Assembly: GCF_900086595.1 (NCBI RefSeq)
Contig: NZ_LT575472.1
Span: forward strand, 51,502-115,501
DNA from: Clostridium nigeriense
GTDB lineage: Bacteria; Bacillota; Clostridia; Clostridiales; Clostridiaceae
Length of the DNA stretch: 64,000 nucleotides
Reading direction: 5' to 3'
Made by a program: the position numbers and the translations under genes. Under the pieces are notes generated by a model. That model searched no databases. It saw only the letters and a program-made list of their open reading frames with translations, and was not told where the DNA came from. Position 1 is the stretch's first letter; each line of letters opens with the position of its first letter. Below are positions 53,815-62,737 of this stretch, piece by piece.

Positions 53815-54744
53815 ATGTTAAAGAAAATACCACTTCCTATTGCTGGAGTAATGTTAGGCTTTGTTGCCTTAGGTAATCTACTTCAAAGCTATTCTGAATC
53901 TATCCGTTTAGCCTGCGGAATAATATCTTTAATTTTAGGATTATTATTAATATGTAAAATTACTATATATCCATCTATTGTAAAAGATGATATGAAAAAT
54001 CCCATTATAGCTGGTGCATTTGCAACATTTCCAATGGCTATAATGCTTTTATCTACTTATATAAAACCCTTTATTGGAGAGAATGCTGTTTTTATTTGGT
54101 ACTTAGGCATAATCCTTCATATAATCTTAATAGTTTATTTCACAATAAAATTTATATTAAAGTTTAATATAAAAAAAGTTTTTACACCATATTTTATAGT
54201 TTATGTTGGATTGGCCACCTCAAGTGTTTCTGCACCAATATTTCAAAAAACAAATATCGGTACAGCAGCATTTTGGTTTGCATTTTCACTTTGCATGATA
54301 TTATTAGTGGTTATAACCTATAGATATATTAAACATAAGGAAATTCCAAATCCAGCTCAGCCATTATTCTGTATATATACAGCACCAGTAAGCTTATGTC
54401 TTGCTGGATATATTCAGTCAGTTCAAATAAAATCATTGTTAATGATAGGTTTTTTAGCTATTCTATCATTCATAATATATATTATAGTTCTATTTAAATT
54501 ACCAAAGTATTTAAAAATGCCATTTTTCCCAAGCTACTCAGCATTTACTTTTCCATTTGTTATAAGTGCAATTGGAATGAAAATGACTATGGCCTACTTA
54601 ACTAATATGGGTTATAATATGGTATTTCTAAAATATATTGTATTATTACAAACAATTATTGCTACCTTATTGGTAATATATACATTATATAGATTTATAT
54701 TATTCTTAGTCCCAGAAAAAGAAAACTATTCGATAGTTCAATAA
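53815..54744 (+). CDS. TDT family transporter (tellurite-resistance/dicarboxylate type)
   Basis: 309 residues with ten membrane helices. It begins LPIAGVMLGFVALGNLLQSY, the SLAC1/TehA family start, and ends with the helix-rich FPFVISAIGMKMTMAYL. Members move dicarboxylates, sulfite or other anions. ATG 10 bp after the C_GCAxxG_C_C gene, so they form an operon; a link to sulfur oxyanion export is only a guess. Confidence 0.88.
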   Translation: MLKKIPLPIAGVMLGFVALGNLLQSYSESIRLACGIISLILGLLLICKITIYPSIVKDDMKNPIIAGAFATFPMAIMLLSTYIKPFIGENAVFIWYLGIILHIILIVYFTIKFILKFNIKKVFTPYFIVYVGLATSSVSAPIFQKTNIGTAAFWFAFSLCMILLVVITYRYIKHKEIPNPAQPLFCIYTAPVSLCLAGYIQSVQIKSLLMIGFLAILSFIIYIIVLFKLPKYLKMPFFPSYSAFTFPFVISAIGMKMTMAYLTNMGYNMVFLKYIVLLQTIIATLLVIYTLYRFILFLVPEKENYSIVQ

Positions 54745-54811
54745 CTGTTATTAACACTTAATTATCCTTATTTTTAATTGAACTAATATACTAAATTTAT
54801 TTTATAAATAA

Positions 54812-54858
54812 CATATAAAGGATATAAAATCAAATATGATTCTATATCCTTTATATAT
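54812..54858. terminator. Bidirectional terminator
   Basis: ATATAAAGGATATA / TATATCCTTTATAT stem, between the convergent TDT and 54870 genes. Confidence 0.8.
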
Positions 54859-54869
54859 TTAAACAAATT

Positions 54870-55076
54870 TTAACTATTAAGATTCCTATTGAGAAGAAAT
54901 ACATTATCTATTTCATTGCCTTCTTCATCATAATATTTTACTTCTGCTCCAGTTATATAACCGACTGAATCTCTATCAAGTACACTTCCTTGAATTTCTA
55001 ATAAAGCTTCTTCTTCCATTGGAAGATCTACTTCTTTAGTTTCATAATCTCTTTGACATACTATTTTTACTTTCAT
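54870..55076 (-). CDS. Small protein of unknown function, 68 aa
   Basis: ATG 55076 behind GGAGG. Acidic and soluble, with alternating beta-like strands (MKVKIVCQRDYETKEVDL, GAEVKYYDEEGNEIDNV). No domain recognised. Single-gene unit. Confidence 0.7.
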   Translation of the reverse strand: MKVKIVCQRDYETKEVDLPMEEEALLEIQGSVLDRDSVGYITGAEVKYYDEEGNEIDNVFLLNRNLNS

Positions 55077-55239
55077 AACTCTCCTCCTTTATATAAATAG
55101 TATTGTTCAATAGATTATAATTTATTTTTACTGTAATTTATTTATCTATTTATATATATAGATTATATTAGTATAATTAAGTAAAAAAGCAGTTATATGT
55201 AAGTTAGTAAAAACTGAAGGAATTTATGGAGGAAATTTT

Positions 55240-56094
55240 ATGAGCAATATAAAAGTTATTATTATGGATGTTGATGGCACATTAACAAATGGTAAAAAGG
55301 TAGTTACAGAAAAAACTAAAAATGTTTTAATTAAAGCACAAAAATTAGGAATAAAATTAGTTCTAGCATCTGGAAGACCTACTTCAGGATTAATTGACTT
55401 AGCTAAAGAATTAGAAATGACTGAGCATGATGGACTTTTAGTATCTTTTAATGGATCAAAAGTAATTGATTGCCAAACCAATAAAGTTTTATTTAATGAG
55501 ACAATGAGTGTAGAAGAAGGACAAGCTGTTCTTGAACATATGAAAAATTTTAAAGTAAAGCCTATGATTGATAAAGGAAATTACATGTATGTTAATGATG
55601 TTTTCGATAATGAAATACAATATAATGGTGAGCCATTTAATATAATTGAATATGAAGCTCGTGGTGGTAAATTTAAACTATGTGAAAAAGATGACTTAGC
55701 TGAATTTGCAGATTATCCTTTAAATAAGATTTTAACTGCTGGAGATCCTGAATATCTCCAAGAGCATTATAAAGAAATGATGGAGCCTTTTAAGGATAAA
55801 TTAAGCTGTATGTTTACCGCTGCTTTCTACTTTGAATTTACTGCTAAAGGAATTGATAAAGCTAAGGCTATAGATACTGTTTTAATTCCTATGGGATATA
55901 AAAAGGAAGAAATGATAGCCTTTGGTGATGGACATAATGATGCTTCAATAGTTAAATATGCTGGTATAGGTGTAGCTATGGGAAACGCAGTAGATGATCT
56001 AAAAGCTATAGCTGATGAAGTAACCTTATCTAATGAAGAAGATGGAATTGCTTATACATTAAGTAAATACATAAAAGGCATAGATTTAAATTAA
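55240..56094 (+). CDS. Cof-type HAD phosphatase
   Basis: 284 residues: motif I IIMDVDGTLTNGKK with the nucleophile Asp, motif II LASGRPTSG, a type IIB cap (about 85-190), motif III Lys in KAIDTVLIPMG and motif IV FGDGHNDASIVKYAG. Dephosphorylates sugar phosphates or cofactors; the exact substrate is unknown. ATG follows GGAGG. Confidence 0.93.
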   Translation: MSNIKVIIMDVDGTLTNGKKVVTEKTKNVLIKAQKLGIKLVLASGRPTSGLIDLAKELEMTEHDGLLVSFNGSKVIDCQTNKVLFNETMSVEEGQAVLEHMKNFKVKPMIDKGNYMYVNDVFDNEIQYNGEPFNIIEYEARGGKFKLCEKDDLAEFADYPLNKILTAGDPEYLQEHYKEMMEPFKDKLSCMFTAAFYFEFTAKGIDKAKAIDTVLIPMGYKKEEMIAFGDGHNDASIVKYAGIGVAMGNAVDDLKAIADEVTLSNEEDGIAYTLSKYIKGIDLN

Positions 56095-56109
56095 TATATA
56101 AATTTCTAA

Positions 56110-56140
56110 AAAATAGCTGTCTTTACGACAGCCATTTTTA
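56110..56140. terminator. Bidirectional terminator
   Basis: ATAGCTGTC TTTAC GACAGCCAT stem with A/T runs, just after the HAD gene; its 3' edge overlaps the stop of the convergent permease gene. Confidence 0.85.
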
Positions 56141-57454
56141 TTTTACTCTATTCATATATTTATAAATTGGAAATCCTACTAATGTTATAATAATTCCCCC
56201 CAAAGATATAATTGGTGATGTAAGGAGTTGATTTACTACAACAAACCCTCCACCTACTATAGCTACTAAAGGAATTATTGGATATAAGGGTACTCTATAT
56301 GGTCTATAAAGATTTGGTTTTCTTTTTCTTAATAGGATAACTCCTATAAATGTAAGAACATAAAATACCCATACTGCAAATACAGTTAAATCACTTAATA
56401 AATTAAATTGACCTGTTAAAGCATATATACTAGCAATAATAGCAATTAAAAAAATAGCATTATAGGGAGAACTCCCCTTATTTACTTTTAAAAGCATTTT
56501 GCTTCCTGGTAATAATCCATCGGTACTTAATGCATATGCAACTCTAGGACCAGTTAGCAAATATCCATTTAATGTTCCAAATACAGATATCAATATACCT
56601 ATAGAAATTACCTTTCCACCAATAGGTCCAAAAATTTTAGTTGCTACAAGTGAAGCTGGAGAAGTTACACTAGCTAATTCACTTGCCGGAACAACCCATA
56701 AATAAGCAACATTAATTGCTAAATAAACTGCCATTACTAATGACAATCCACCTACTATGGCCTTTGGTAAGTCTTTTCCTGGATTTTTCATTTCCCCTGC
56801 AATAGCTCCAACATTTATCCATCCATCATAAGCAAATAATGTAGATATAAGAACTTGCCCCAAAGTAGTTATAGTATTTACCCCCTCTCCTACTAAGGGA
56901 TTAAATACTGATGTGCTATTTCCTTTTATAAATCCAAATACAATAATTAAGACTAATGGTACTAACTTACCAACAGTTGCTATAGTTTGAATATATCCTC
57001 CAAAAGATGATCCTATGGTATTTAAAAATGCAGTTAATAATATTATTCCTATTGCTATTGGTAATACAATTTTCATATTATCTGAAGTAGAGCCTAGAAG
57101 CTCTGAAGCCTGCTGTGCAAATATTACAGCACAAGCTGCTATAGTTCCTGGAAAAAATAAAACTGTTTGCATCCAACCAGTTAAAAAACCCAAGGCTTTA
57201 CCATAAACTTCTTCAATATAAATCATCATGCCACCTGTTCTTGGTATTGCAGCTGATACTTCAGTAGCTGTAAGCCCTCCAGCTATAGTTATAAGCCCTC
57301 CTAAAAACCACGCTATAAGTCCTAACCCTGGAGCTCCGTTAGTTGCAGTATATATTGCTTGAGGTTTGAAAAATACACCTGAACCTATAACTACTCCTAC
57401 AACTGTAGATAATGCAGCTAAAAATCCAAGATTTTTTTGAAGTTCTTTATTCAT
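56138..57454 (-). CDS. APC family amino acid permease
   Basis: 438 residues, 12 helices, with the family start GFLAALSTVVGVVIGSGVFFKP and ATEVSAAIPRTGGMMIYIEEVYG. L-type (LAT, SteT-like) exchanger features suggest serine/threonine or aromatic amino acid exchange; substrate not fixed. ATG 57454 follows GGAGG; an ATG four codons earlier lies in the site. Confidence 0.9.
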   Translation of the reverse strand: MNKELQKNLGFLAALSTVVGVVIGSGVFFKPQAIYTATNGAPGLGLIAWFLGGLITIAGGLTATEVSAAIPRTGGMMIYIEEVYGKALGFLTGWMQTVLFFPGTIAACAVIFAQQASELLGSTSDNMKIVLPIAIGIILLTAFLNTIGSSFGGYIQTIATVGKLVPLVLIIVFGFIKGNSTSVFNPLVGEGVNTITTLGQVLISTLFAYDGWINVGAIAGEMKNPGKDLPKAIVGGLSLVMAVYLAINVAYLWVVPASELASVTSPASLVATKIFGPIGGKVISIGILISVFGTLNGYLLTGPRVAYALSTDGLLPGSKMLLKVNKGSSPYNAIFLIAIIASIYALTGQFNLLSDLTVFAVWVFYVLTFIGVILLRKRKPNLYRPYRVPLYPIIPLVAIVGGGFVVVNQLLTSPIISLGGIIITLVGFPIYKYMNRVK

Positions 57455-57575
57455 AAATACCTCCATGATACTTAATAGTATAAAGTTAGTATTTCCTCTT
57501 TTTCTTTTTTCAATTAATAAAACTAAGTAAAAGTTAAAATCTTTATTTAATTATAAAAAAAGCTTATACTTAAGT

Positions 57576-57724
57576 GAGACTCTAAATCTTTGATTTAGTT
57601 AGTCGAACTTACTCCTACGAACGAAGTGAATAGGAGTTTCCTATCTCGACTCCAAAACTTGTTTTGGTTAGTAGAACTTACACAGAGTGTACTCCTACGA
57701 ACAAAGTTAGCAGGAGTTAAGTCA
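57576..57724. repeat. Two-unit tandem repeat with conserved hairpins
   Basis: Unit A (57577-57646) and unit B (57648-57722) share the order GACTC - hairpin 1 - TTAGTxGAACTTAC - hairpin 2. Hairpin 1 is CTAAATC/GATTTAG in A and CCAAAAC/TTTTGG in B. Hairpin 2 is ACTCCTA/TAGGAGT in A and ACTCCT/AGGAGT in B. Unit B has an extra TACACAGAGTGTA hairpin. The paired positions change together, so base pairing appears to be kept. Lies in the 330-bp gap between the divergent permease and DUF4317 genes; apart from this repeat I see nothing else there. Confidence 0.75.
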
Positions 57725-57787
57725 TAAATTTAAATTTGTTATCTTTGCGATGAACTTAAAATATAAAATAGATTGCGGGGTTTATAT

Positions 57788-59122
57788 ATGAGAAAAAAAG
57801 ATATACTGGAATTAAAAAAGCGTTTTAAAAAAGATTATTGTACCTTTACTAAAATGTGTGGTTGCTATGTAAGTGGAGAAAAACATATTATCTTAAAATT
57901 TAGAGAAACCTTTTTAAATTTAGATGAAGATGAGTACTTTAAGTATTTAGAAATGGCTAAGAAAGTATTATCCGGAACTATTGGAAATAACATCTTGGAA
58001 TTAAACTTTCCACTAAATGAAGATTTTCTAAATGAAAAGCAAGTATCACTTATGAAACTTAAAAATAGTCAATTAAAAGATGATTCTCTTCTTGATGATT
58101 TTTATGATTCAATTATAGATAATTATGATTATACTGGTAACTTTTTGATACTAATTTTTCATGATGCTTATGATGTTATTACTAAAACTAAAGATAATGC
58201 AAAGTTAGATGAGTCAGAAGAAGTATATGAATATATATTATGTGCAATTTGCCCTGTTTCACTTTCAGACCCTGGCCTTAGATATTTTGAAGAAGAAAAT
58301 AAAATAAAGGCCCGTATTAGAGATTGGGTAGTTGAGGCTCCTACTAACGGCTTTGTATTTCCAGCCTTTATTAATCGTAGTTCAGATGTCAATTCTATTA
58401 TGTATTACACAAAAAATGCAAAGGATACCCATCCTGAGTTAATGGAAAATGCTTTAGGCTGCTATTCAAGACAAACTGCTACTATACAAAAAGAAACTTT
58501 CCAATCAATTATTAAAGATTCTCTAATGGTTGATGAAAAAAAAGCAGATAAAGTCTTTATGGAAGTTCAAGAAAACCTAAATAATATGATAGAAGAATAT
58601 GCAGCTACCTATGATGATGTAGACCCTGAACCTATAACCTTAACTAAAAATGATATACAAAATCTTTTAATAGAAAGTGGAGTTCCAGAAGAAGTTACTA
58701 CTAAAATCGAAAAATCTTATATAGAAACTTTTGGTGATGATCTTCCTTTAGCTGAAAATTTAATAGACTCAAAGGTTCTTAAAATAAATGAGCAAAGAAA
58801 AAGAGAGGAGCATCTTCAAAAGCAAGTAGAAGTTCTTCAAACTAGGTTAGAAGAAGTTAAACAAGAAGTAGCAATAGCTACTGAATCTAATCTAAATACT
58901 GAGGATAATGACCCTAGTTTAGAAAATACATCTAATGAAGTTTTAGAAATAAATCAAGATAAAAACTCAGACCAAAATGCTGACTATGATGTTATTCTAG
59001 AGGTAAAACCTGAAAAAGTGTCACAAATTAAATCTCAAATAATTGATGGGCAGAAGTGCATAGTTATTCCTATTAGTGAAAATGAGCAAGCTAAAGTTAA
59101 TGGTAAAGATGACTTAATTTAA
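57788..59122 (+). CDS. DUF4317 family protein
   Basis: 444 residues from ATG 57788 (GGGG 8 bases upstream). It begins with the family's RKKDILELKKRFKKDYCTFTKMCGCYV and has FFE-type acidic regions. The C-terminal third contains a coiled coil (about 345-385, QRKREEHLQKQVEVLQTRLEEVKQEV cut here) and a low-complexity acidic linker. No signal peptide or membrane helix. Function unknown; common in clostridia. It precedes a thioredoxin-like gene by 34 bp on the same strand. Confidence 0.85.
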   Translation: MRKKDILELKKRFKKDYCTFTKMCGCYVSGEKHIILKFRETFLNLDEDEYFKYLEMAKKVLSGTIGNNILELNFPLNEDFLNEKQVSLMKLKNSQLKDDSLLDDFYDSIIDNYDYTGNFLILIFHDAYDVITKTKDNAKLDESEEVYEYILCAICPVSLSDPGLRYFEEENKIKARIRDWVVEAPTNGFVFPAFINRSSDVNSIMYYTKNAKDTHPELMENALGCYSRQTATIQKETFQSIIKDSLMVDEKKADKVFMEVQENLNNMIEEYAATYDDVDPEPITLTKNDIQNLLIESGVPEEVTTKIEKSYIETFGDDLPLAENLIDSKVLKINEQRKREEHLQKQVEVLQTRLEEVKQEVAIATESNLNTEDNDPSLENTSNEVLEINQDKNSDQNADYDVILEVKPEKVSQIKSQIIDGQKCIVIPISENEQAKVNGKDDLI

Positions 59123-59156
59123 ATTATATAAATAAGATAAATTGGAGGATTTTAAA

Positions 59157-59507
59157 ATGGTACAAATTGAGAAATATGAAGAGGAAATAAAGGTGTTTGA
59201 AAAAATATCTTCTATACAAGCAGAAAAATTACTATCTACTAAAGATATAGTAGCTATTTACATTGGAAGGGCAACCTGTCCATTTTGTCGTAAATTCGTA
59301 AAAAAATTAAGTAGCATTTATACCGAAATTAACAGAACTATTTTTTATATAGATAGCGCTAATTCTGCTGATGAAGAACTGGCTTCTTTTAGAAAAAAAT
59401 ATAATATCTTAACTGTTCCTGGATTTATTGTTAGTAAGAATGGAGAGGTAGAAGTACGTTGTGACTCTTCAACTCCAGAAGAAGAAATATTATATATGCT
59501 AAAATAA
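59157..59507 (+). CDS. Thioredoxin-like protein with CPFC site
   Basis: 116 residues from ATG 59157 (GGAGG upstream). A thioredoxin fold with the active site ATCPFCRKFVKKL (Cys41, Cys44) and the cis-proline in ILTVPGFIV. It resembles bacteriocin-accessory PedC-type proteins and glutaredoxin-like reductases. No signal peptide, so cytosolic. In one transcript with DUF4317. Confidence 0.85.
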   Translation: MVQIEKYEEEIKVFEKISSIQAEKLLSTKDIVAIYIGRATCPFCRKFVKKLSSIYTEINRTIFYIDSANSADEELASFRKKYNILTVPGFIVSKNGEVEVRCDSSTPEEEILYMLK

Positions 59508-59570
59508 AAAAGTGTTAAAATATCATAGCAGGATCCAAGTCACCTCGCTATGATACTCTAACACTTAAAA
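59508..59570 (+). terminator. Terminator of DUF4317/thioredoxin-like genes
   Basis: Long stem AAGTGTTA..TATCATAGC / GCTATGATA..TAACACTT interrupted by bulges; weak T-run after it. Confidence 0.7.
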
Positions 59571-59580
59571 ACTGAAGAAT

Positions 59581-59625
59581 GGAAATTATAAAACGTTATT
59601 CACAGGGTAACATTTTATAATTTCC
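59581..59625. repeat. Perfect 13-bp inverted repeat
   Basis: GGAAATTATAAAA / TTTTATAATTTCC separated by CGTTATTCACAGGGTAACA, whose GTTA/TAAC ends can also pair. It has no T-run and sits between the thioredoxin-like gene's terminator and the recQ stop. It could be a protein-binding site or a second 3' structure. The remaining 100 bases before recQ show nothing else. Confidence 0.55.
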
Positions 59626-59733
59626 TAAAAAATAATAATATTGTTAAACTATCATATTAAGATTACGTCTCAAATTTCAAGTCGACGCCATATAAAATTT
59701 AAGCTCATTATATACTAATTACATAAATTAAAT

Positions 59734-62187
59734 TTAATTTTTTAATATGAAATTTTTTAGTATTACAGCTCTAATAGCCTCGTATTTAATATAGTCAGGT
59801 AAGCTTTTTTTAATAGCTTGAATCTTATCTATTTCATTCTTATTAATAGCATCTAAAATCATTTTTTCATTATCTTTATCAAAATACCTATCAATATCTA
59901 CACTAATACTATAATCACCTGTTGATTTTATATAATCTGTTACATACCCAAGAATAGTTGAAATTGATATTTCCATATCCTCTGATATTGCCTCTATCTC
60001 TTCCCCCATATTCATTCTATCCAATGCTATTTCCGAAACACTCCTAGTTTCTCCATCTATAATTAATTTTTTTCTCTTCTTTTCTTTCCAAATAGGATTA
60101 ATTGATTTTTCAATAATATATTTATCTACTTCTTCAACTATTTTGTCACCATATGCTTCTATTTTCTTTGGGCCAATTCCTGCAATATCCTTAAGCATTT
60201 CTAAATTATTAGGATAACGTCCACTTATTTCTTTCAAAGTATTTTTACTTAGAACCATAGACACAGGAAGATTTAATTTATTAGCAAATCCTTGTCTTAT
60301 ATTAATAAGTCTTTCTAAAAGCTCCTCATTAGTATTAATTTCAAAGTAATCATCTTCTCTTTCCAGATTTTCTTCTGTTTCCTGACTTACATTTTCAATT
60401 ACTATTTCTTTTTTAATATTATTTTCAATAATATATTCCTTAATAATACTTATAAACTTTTCACCATATCTCTCATATTTAATTTCTCCTACTCCTGAAA
60501 TCTCAAGAATTTCTACCTTGGTAGTAGGATACTTTATGCTCATTTCTCTTAAGGTTCCATCTCCAAATATCATATATGGAGCCTTCTTTTCTTCTTGTGC
60601 TATTTCTTGTCTCAATAATCTTAACTTCTCAAATAAATCATTAAATTCAACTTTATTGCTTTCAATATTAACTTCCTTAAGTAGAACTTTCACCTCATCC
60701 TTTATTACCTTAAATGATATATTGTTTAAGGCTACAGTTCCAAATTCTTCATTAACATCTAAATATCCATGAGCAATTAAAATGTTTGTAAACTCTTTCA
60801 ATCCATCACTAGAATAGTTCTTCATTATTCCATAGGTACTTAATTCATCAAAGCCTAAATTTAAAAGCTTTTTATTTTTTGAACCTCTAAGCACATCAAC
60901 TATCATTCCTACTCCAAAGCTTTTCTTCATTTTATAAACACAGGATATAACCTTTTGTGCATCTATAGTTCTATCCTTAACTTCACCTTTACTCAAACAA
61001 TTACTGCAGTTTCCACATTCCCCTTCATAGGAATCTCCAAAGTACTCTAAGATATATTTTCTATAACAATTATTTATATAAACTAGCCCTGTCATTTGTT
61101 GAAGTTTCTTATACTGATTAGTTTTTCTTATTGGATCCTCTGTGCTAACCTCAATTAAATACTTTTGAGTAATAACATCAGCTGGTGAAAATAGCATAAT
61201 ACATTCACTTTCTTCACCATCTCTACCTGCTCTACCTATTTCTTGGTAGTAACCTTCAATATTTTTAGGCATATTGTAATGAAGAACATATCTTATGTTA
61301 GGTTTATCAATCCCCATCCCAAAGGCATTAGTAGCAACAATTACACTTGTTTCATCGTTTATAAACTGTTCTTGATATTTAATTCTCTCATCATTTGAAA
61401 GCCCTGCATGATATCTCCCCACATTAATATTATTTTTTTTCAGTAACTCATAAATACTATCAACTTCTCTTCTTGTGGCTGCATATATTATTCCAGAATC
61501 CCTCAGATTATTTTTAATATAATTTAATACAAACTTTCTTTTATCTACACCCTTAACAATATTAATTCTTAAATTCTCTCTATCAAAACCAGTAATAAAT
61601 ATCTTAGGATCATTAAGCTTTAGTAAATTTATAATATCCCTTCTTACCTCTTCTGATGCTGTTGCTGTAAAAGACGTTATAATAGGTCTTTCTATAAGTT
61701 TATCAATAAATGTTGATATTCCCTTATAACTTACTCTAAAATCATGGCCCCATTGAGATACACAATGAGCTTCATCAATAGCTAGTTGAGATATTTTAGC
61801 TTGAGTTATCACTGTAATAAACTCATTAGAATGAAGTCTTTCAGGCGCAACATAAATTATTTTATACTTATTGTTTACAATTCCATTTATAACTTCATTA
61901 AATTCATAAGTAGATAAAGAGCTATTTAAAAATGCAGAATTAATCCCCATTAAATTTAAAGTATCTACTTGATCCTTCATAAGAGATATAAGAGGTGAAA
62001 TTACTATTGTTATTCCATCTAAAATCAAAGCTGGAACTTGATAACAAAGAGATTTTCCTCCTCCAGTTGGCATAATTGCAAGAACATCTCTGCCATTTAA
62101 TATTTCATCTATTATTTTTTCTTGTCCTCTTCTAAAACTCTTATATCCAAAATATTTTTCTAAAACTTCTAACTTATTAATTGCCAA
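59734..62187 (-). CDS. recQ: ATP-dependent DNA helicase RecQ
   Basis: 817 residues. Helicase core: PTGGGKSLCYQVPA, IDEAHCVSQWGHDFR, SFTATA, and ATNAFGMGIDKPNIR with QEIGRAGRDG. The zinc site is CGNCSNC, followed by an RQC winged helix. Two HRDC domains follow (about 525-600 and 635-705), then a C-terminal HTH (VSEIALDRMNMGEEIEAISEDMEIS) that is typical of long Firmicute RecQs. Unwinds recombination intermediates. Start is TTG 62187 with AAGGAG 7 bases upstream. Confidence 0.95.
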   Translation of the reverse strand: MAINKLEVLEKYFGYKSFRRGQEKIIDEILNGRDVLAIMPTGGGKSLCYQVPALILDGITIVISPLISLMKDQVDTLNLMGINSAFLNSSLSTYEFNEVINGIVNNKYKIIYVAPERLHSNEFITVITQAKISQLAIDEAHCVSQWGHDFRVSYKGISTFIDKLIERPIITSFTATASEEVRRDIINLLKLNDPKIFITGFDRENLRINIVKGVDKRKFVLNYIKNNLRDSGIIYAATRREVDSIYELLKKNNINVGRYHAGLSNDERIKYQEQFINDETSVIVATNAFGMGIDKPNIRYVLHYNMPKNIEGYYQEIGRAGRDGEESECIMLFSPADVITQKYLIEVSTEDPIRKTNQYKKLQQMTGLVYINNCYRKYILEYFGDSYEGECGNCSNCLSKGEVKDRTIDAQKVISCVYKMKKSFGVGMIVDVLRGSKNKKLLNLGFDELSTYGIMKNYSSDGLKEFTNILIAHGYLDVNEEFGTVALNNISFKVIKDEVKVLLKEVNIESNKVEFNDLFEKLRLLRQEIAQEEKKAPYMIFGDGTLREMSIKYPTTKVEILEISGVGEIKYERYGEKFISIIKEYIIENNIKKEIVIENVSQETEENLEREDDYFEINTNEELLERLINIRQGFANKLNLPVSMVLSKNTLKEISGRYPNNLEMLKDIAGIGPKKIEAYGDKIVEEVDKYIIEKSINPIWKEKKRKKLIIDGETRSVSEIALDRMNMGEEIEAISEDMEISISTILGYVTDYIKSTGDYSISVDIDRYFDKDNEKMILDAINKNEIDKIQAIKKSLPDYIKYEAIRAVILKNFILKN

Positions 62188-62323
62188 AACTCTTCTCCTT
62201 TTATATCATTCTATATTTCCTTAGCTTAATTATAGCACTTAATTCTAAAACATATTCTAATAAGCTGAATCAAGAAAACTATAAGTAGTTAATACTAATC
62301 CTTTTTTTGATTTTATATGAAAA

Positions 62324-62355
62324 CAAAAAAGACTATAGCTTAAACTATAGTCTTA
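62324..62355 (-). terminator. Terminator of zinc-ribbon gene copy 2
   Basis: AAGACTATAG CTTAAA CTATAGTCTT perfect stem, followed on the minus strand by TTTTTTGTTTTC. Confidence 0.88.
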
Positions 62356-62368
62356 TAACAATCTAAAA

Positions 62369-62521
62369 TTATCTTCTATTTTGTTCTTTTTTAGCTCTTC
62401 TACAAGATATACATCTTGTTGGCTCATTATCGAATCCTTTTTCCTTGTAGAATTCTTGCTCTCCTACTGAAAATATGAATTCACTTCCGCAATCTCTGCA
62501 TGTTATTGTCTTATCTGTCAT
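62369..62521 (-). CDS. Zinc-ribbon small protein, copy 2
   Basis: 50 residues, identical in length to the product of 21079-21231 and differing at about six positions (CRDCGSEFIFSVGEQ, RCISCRRAKKEQNRR). The upstream leader (ATAAATATTCCTCC and the ATTAAAGATTCTAAAT region, plus strand) is also closely similar, so the duplication included the promoter. All four zinc cysteines are kept in both copies. Confidence 0.85.
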   Translation of the reverse strand: MTDKTITCRDCGSEFIFSVGEQEFYKEKGFDNEPTRCISCRRAKKEQNRR

Positions 62522-62737
62522 AAATATTCCTCCTAAAATTAAAGATTCTAAATTGATATATAATCTCTAACTTTTGAGAAACTATTTACCTGAATTTGAA
62601 ACTTTTTTTGTTAGCTCTTGGCTACTTATTTATAATAACACGAATTTTATTATATTGCAATGAATTTTTAAAAAATTTTAAAAATAATTAAATTTCTAAT
62701 CAGTATTTCTATTATAAATCGCGTAAATCGACTTCTG

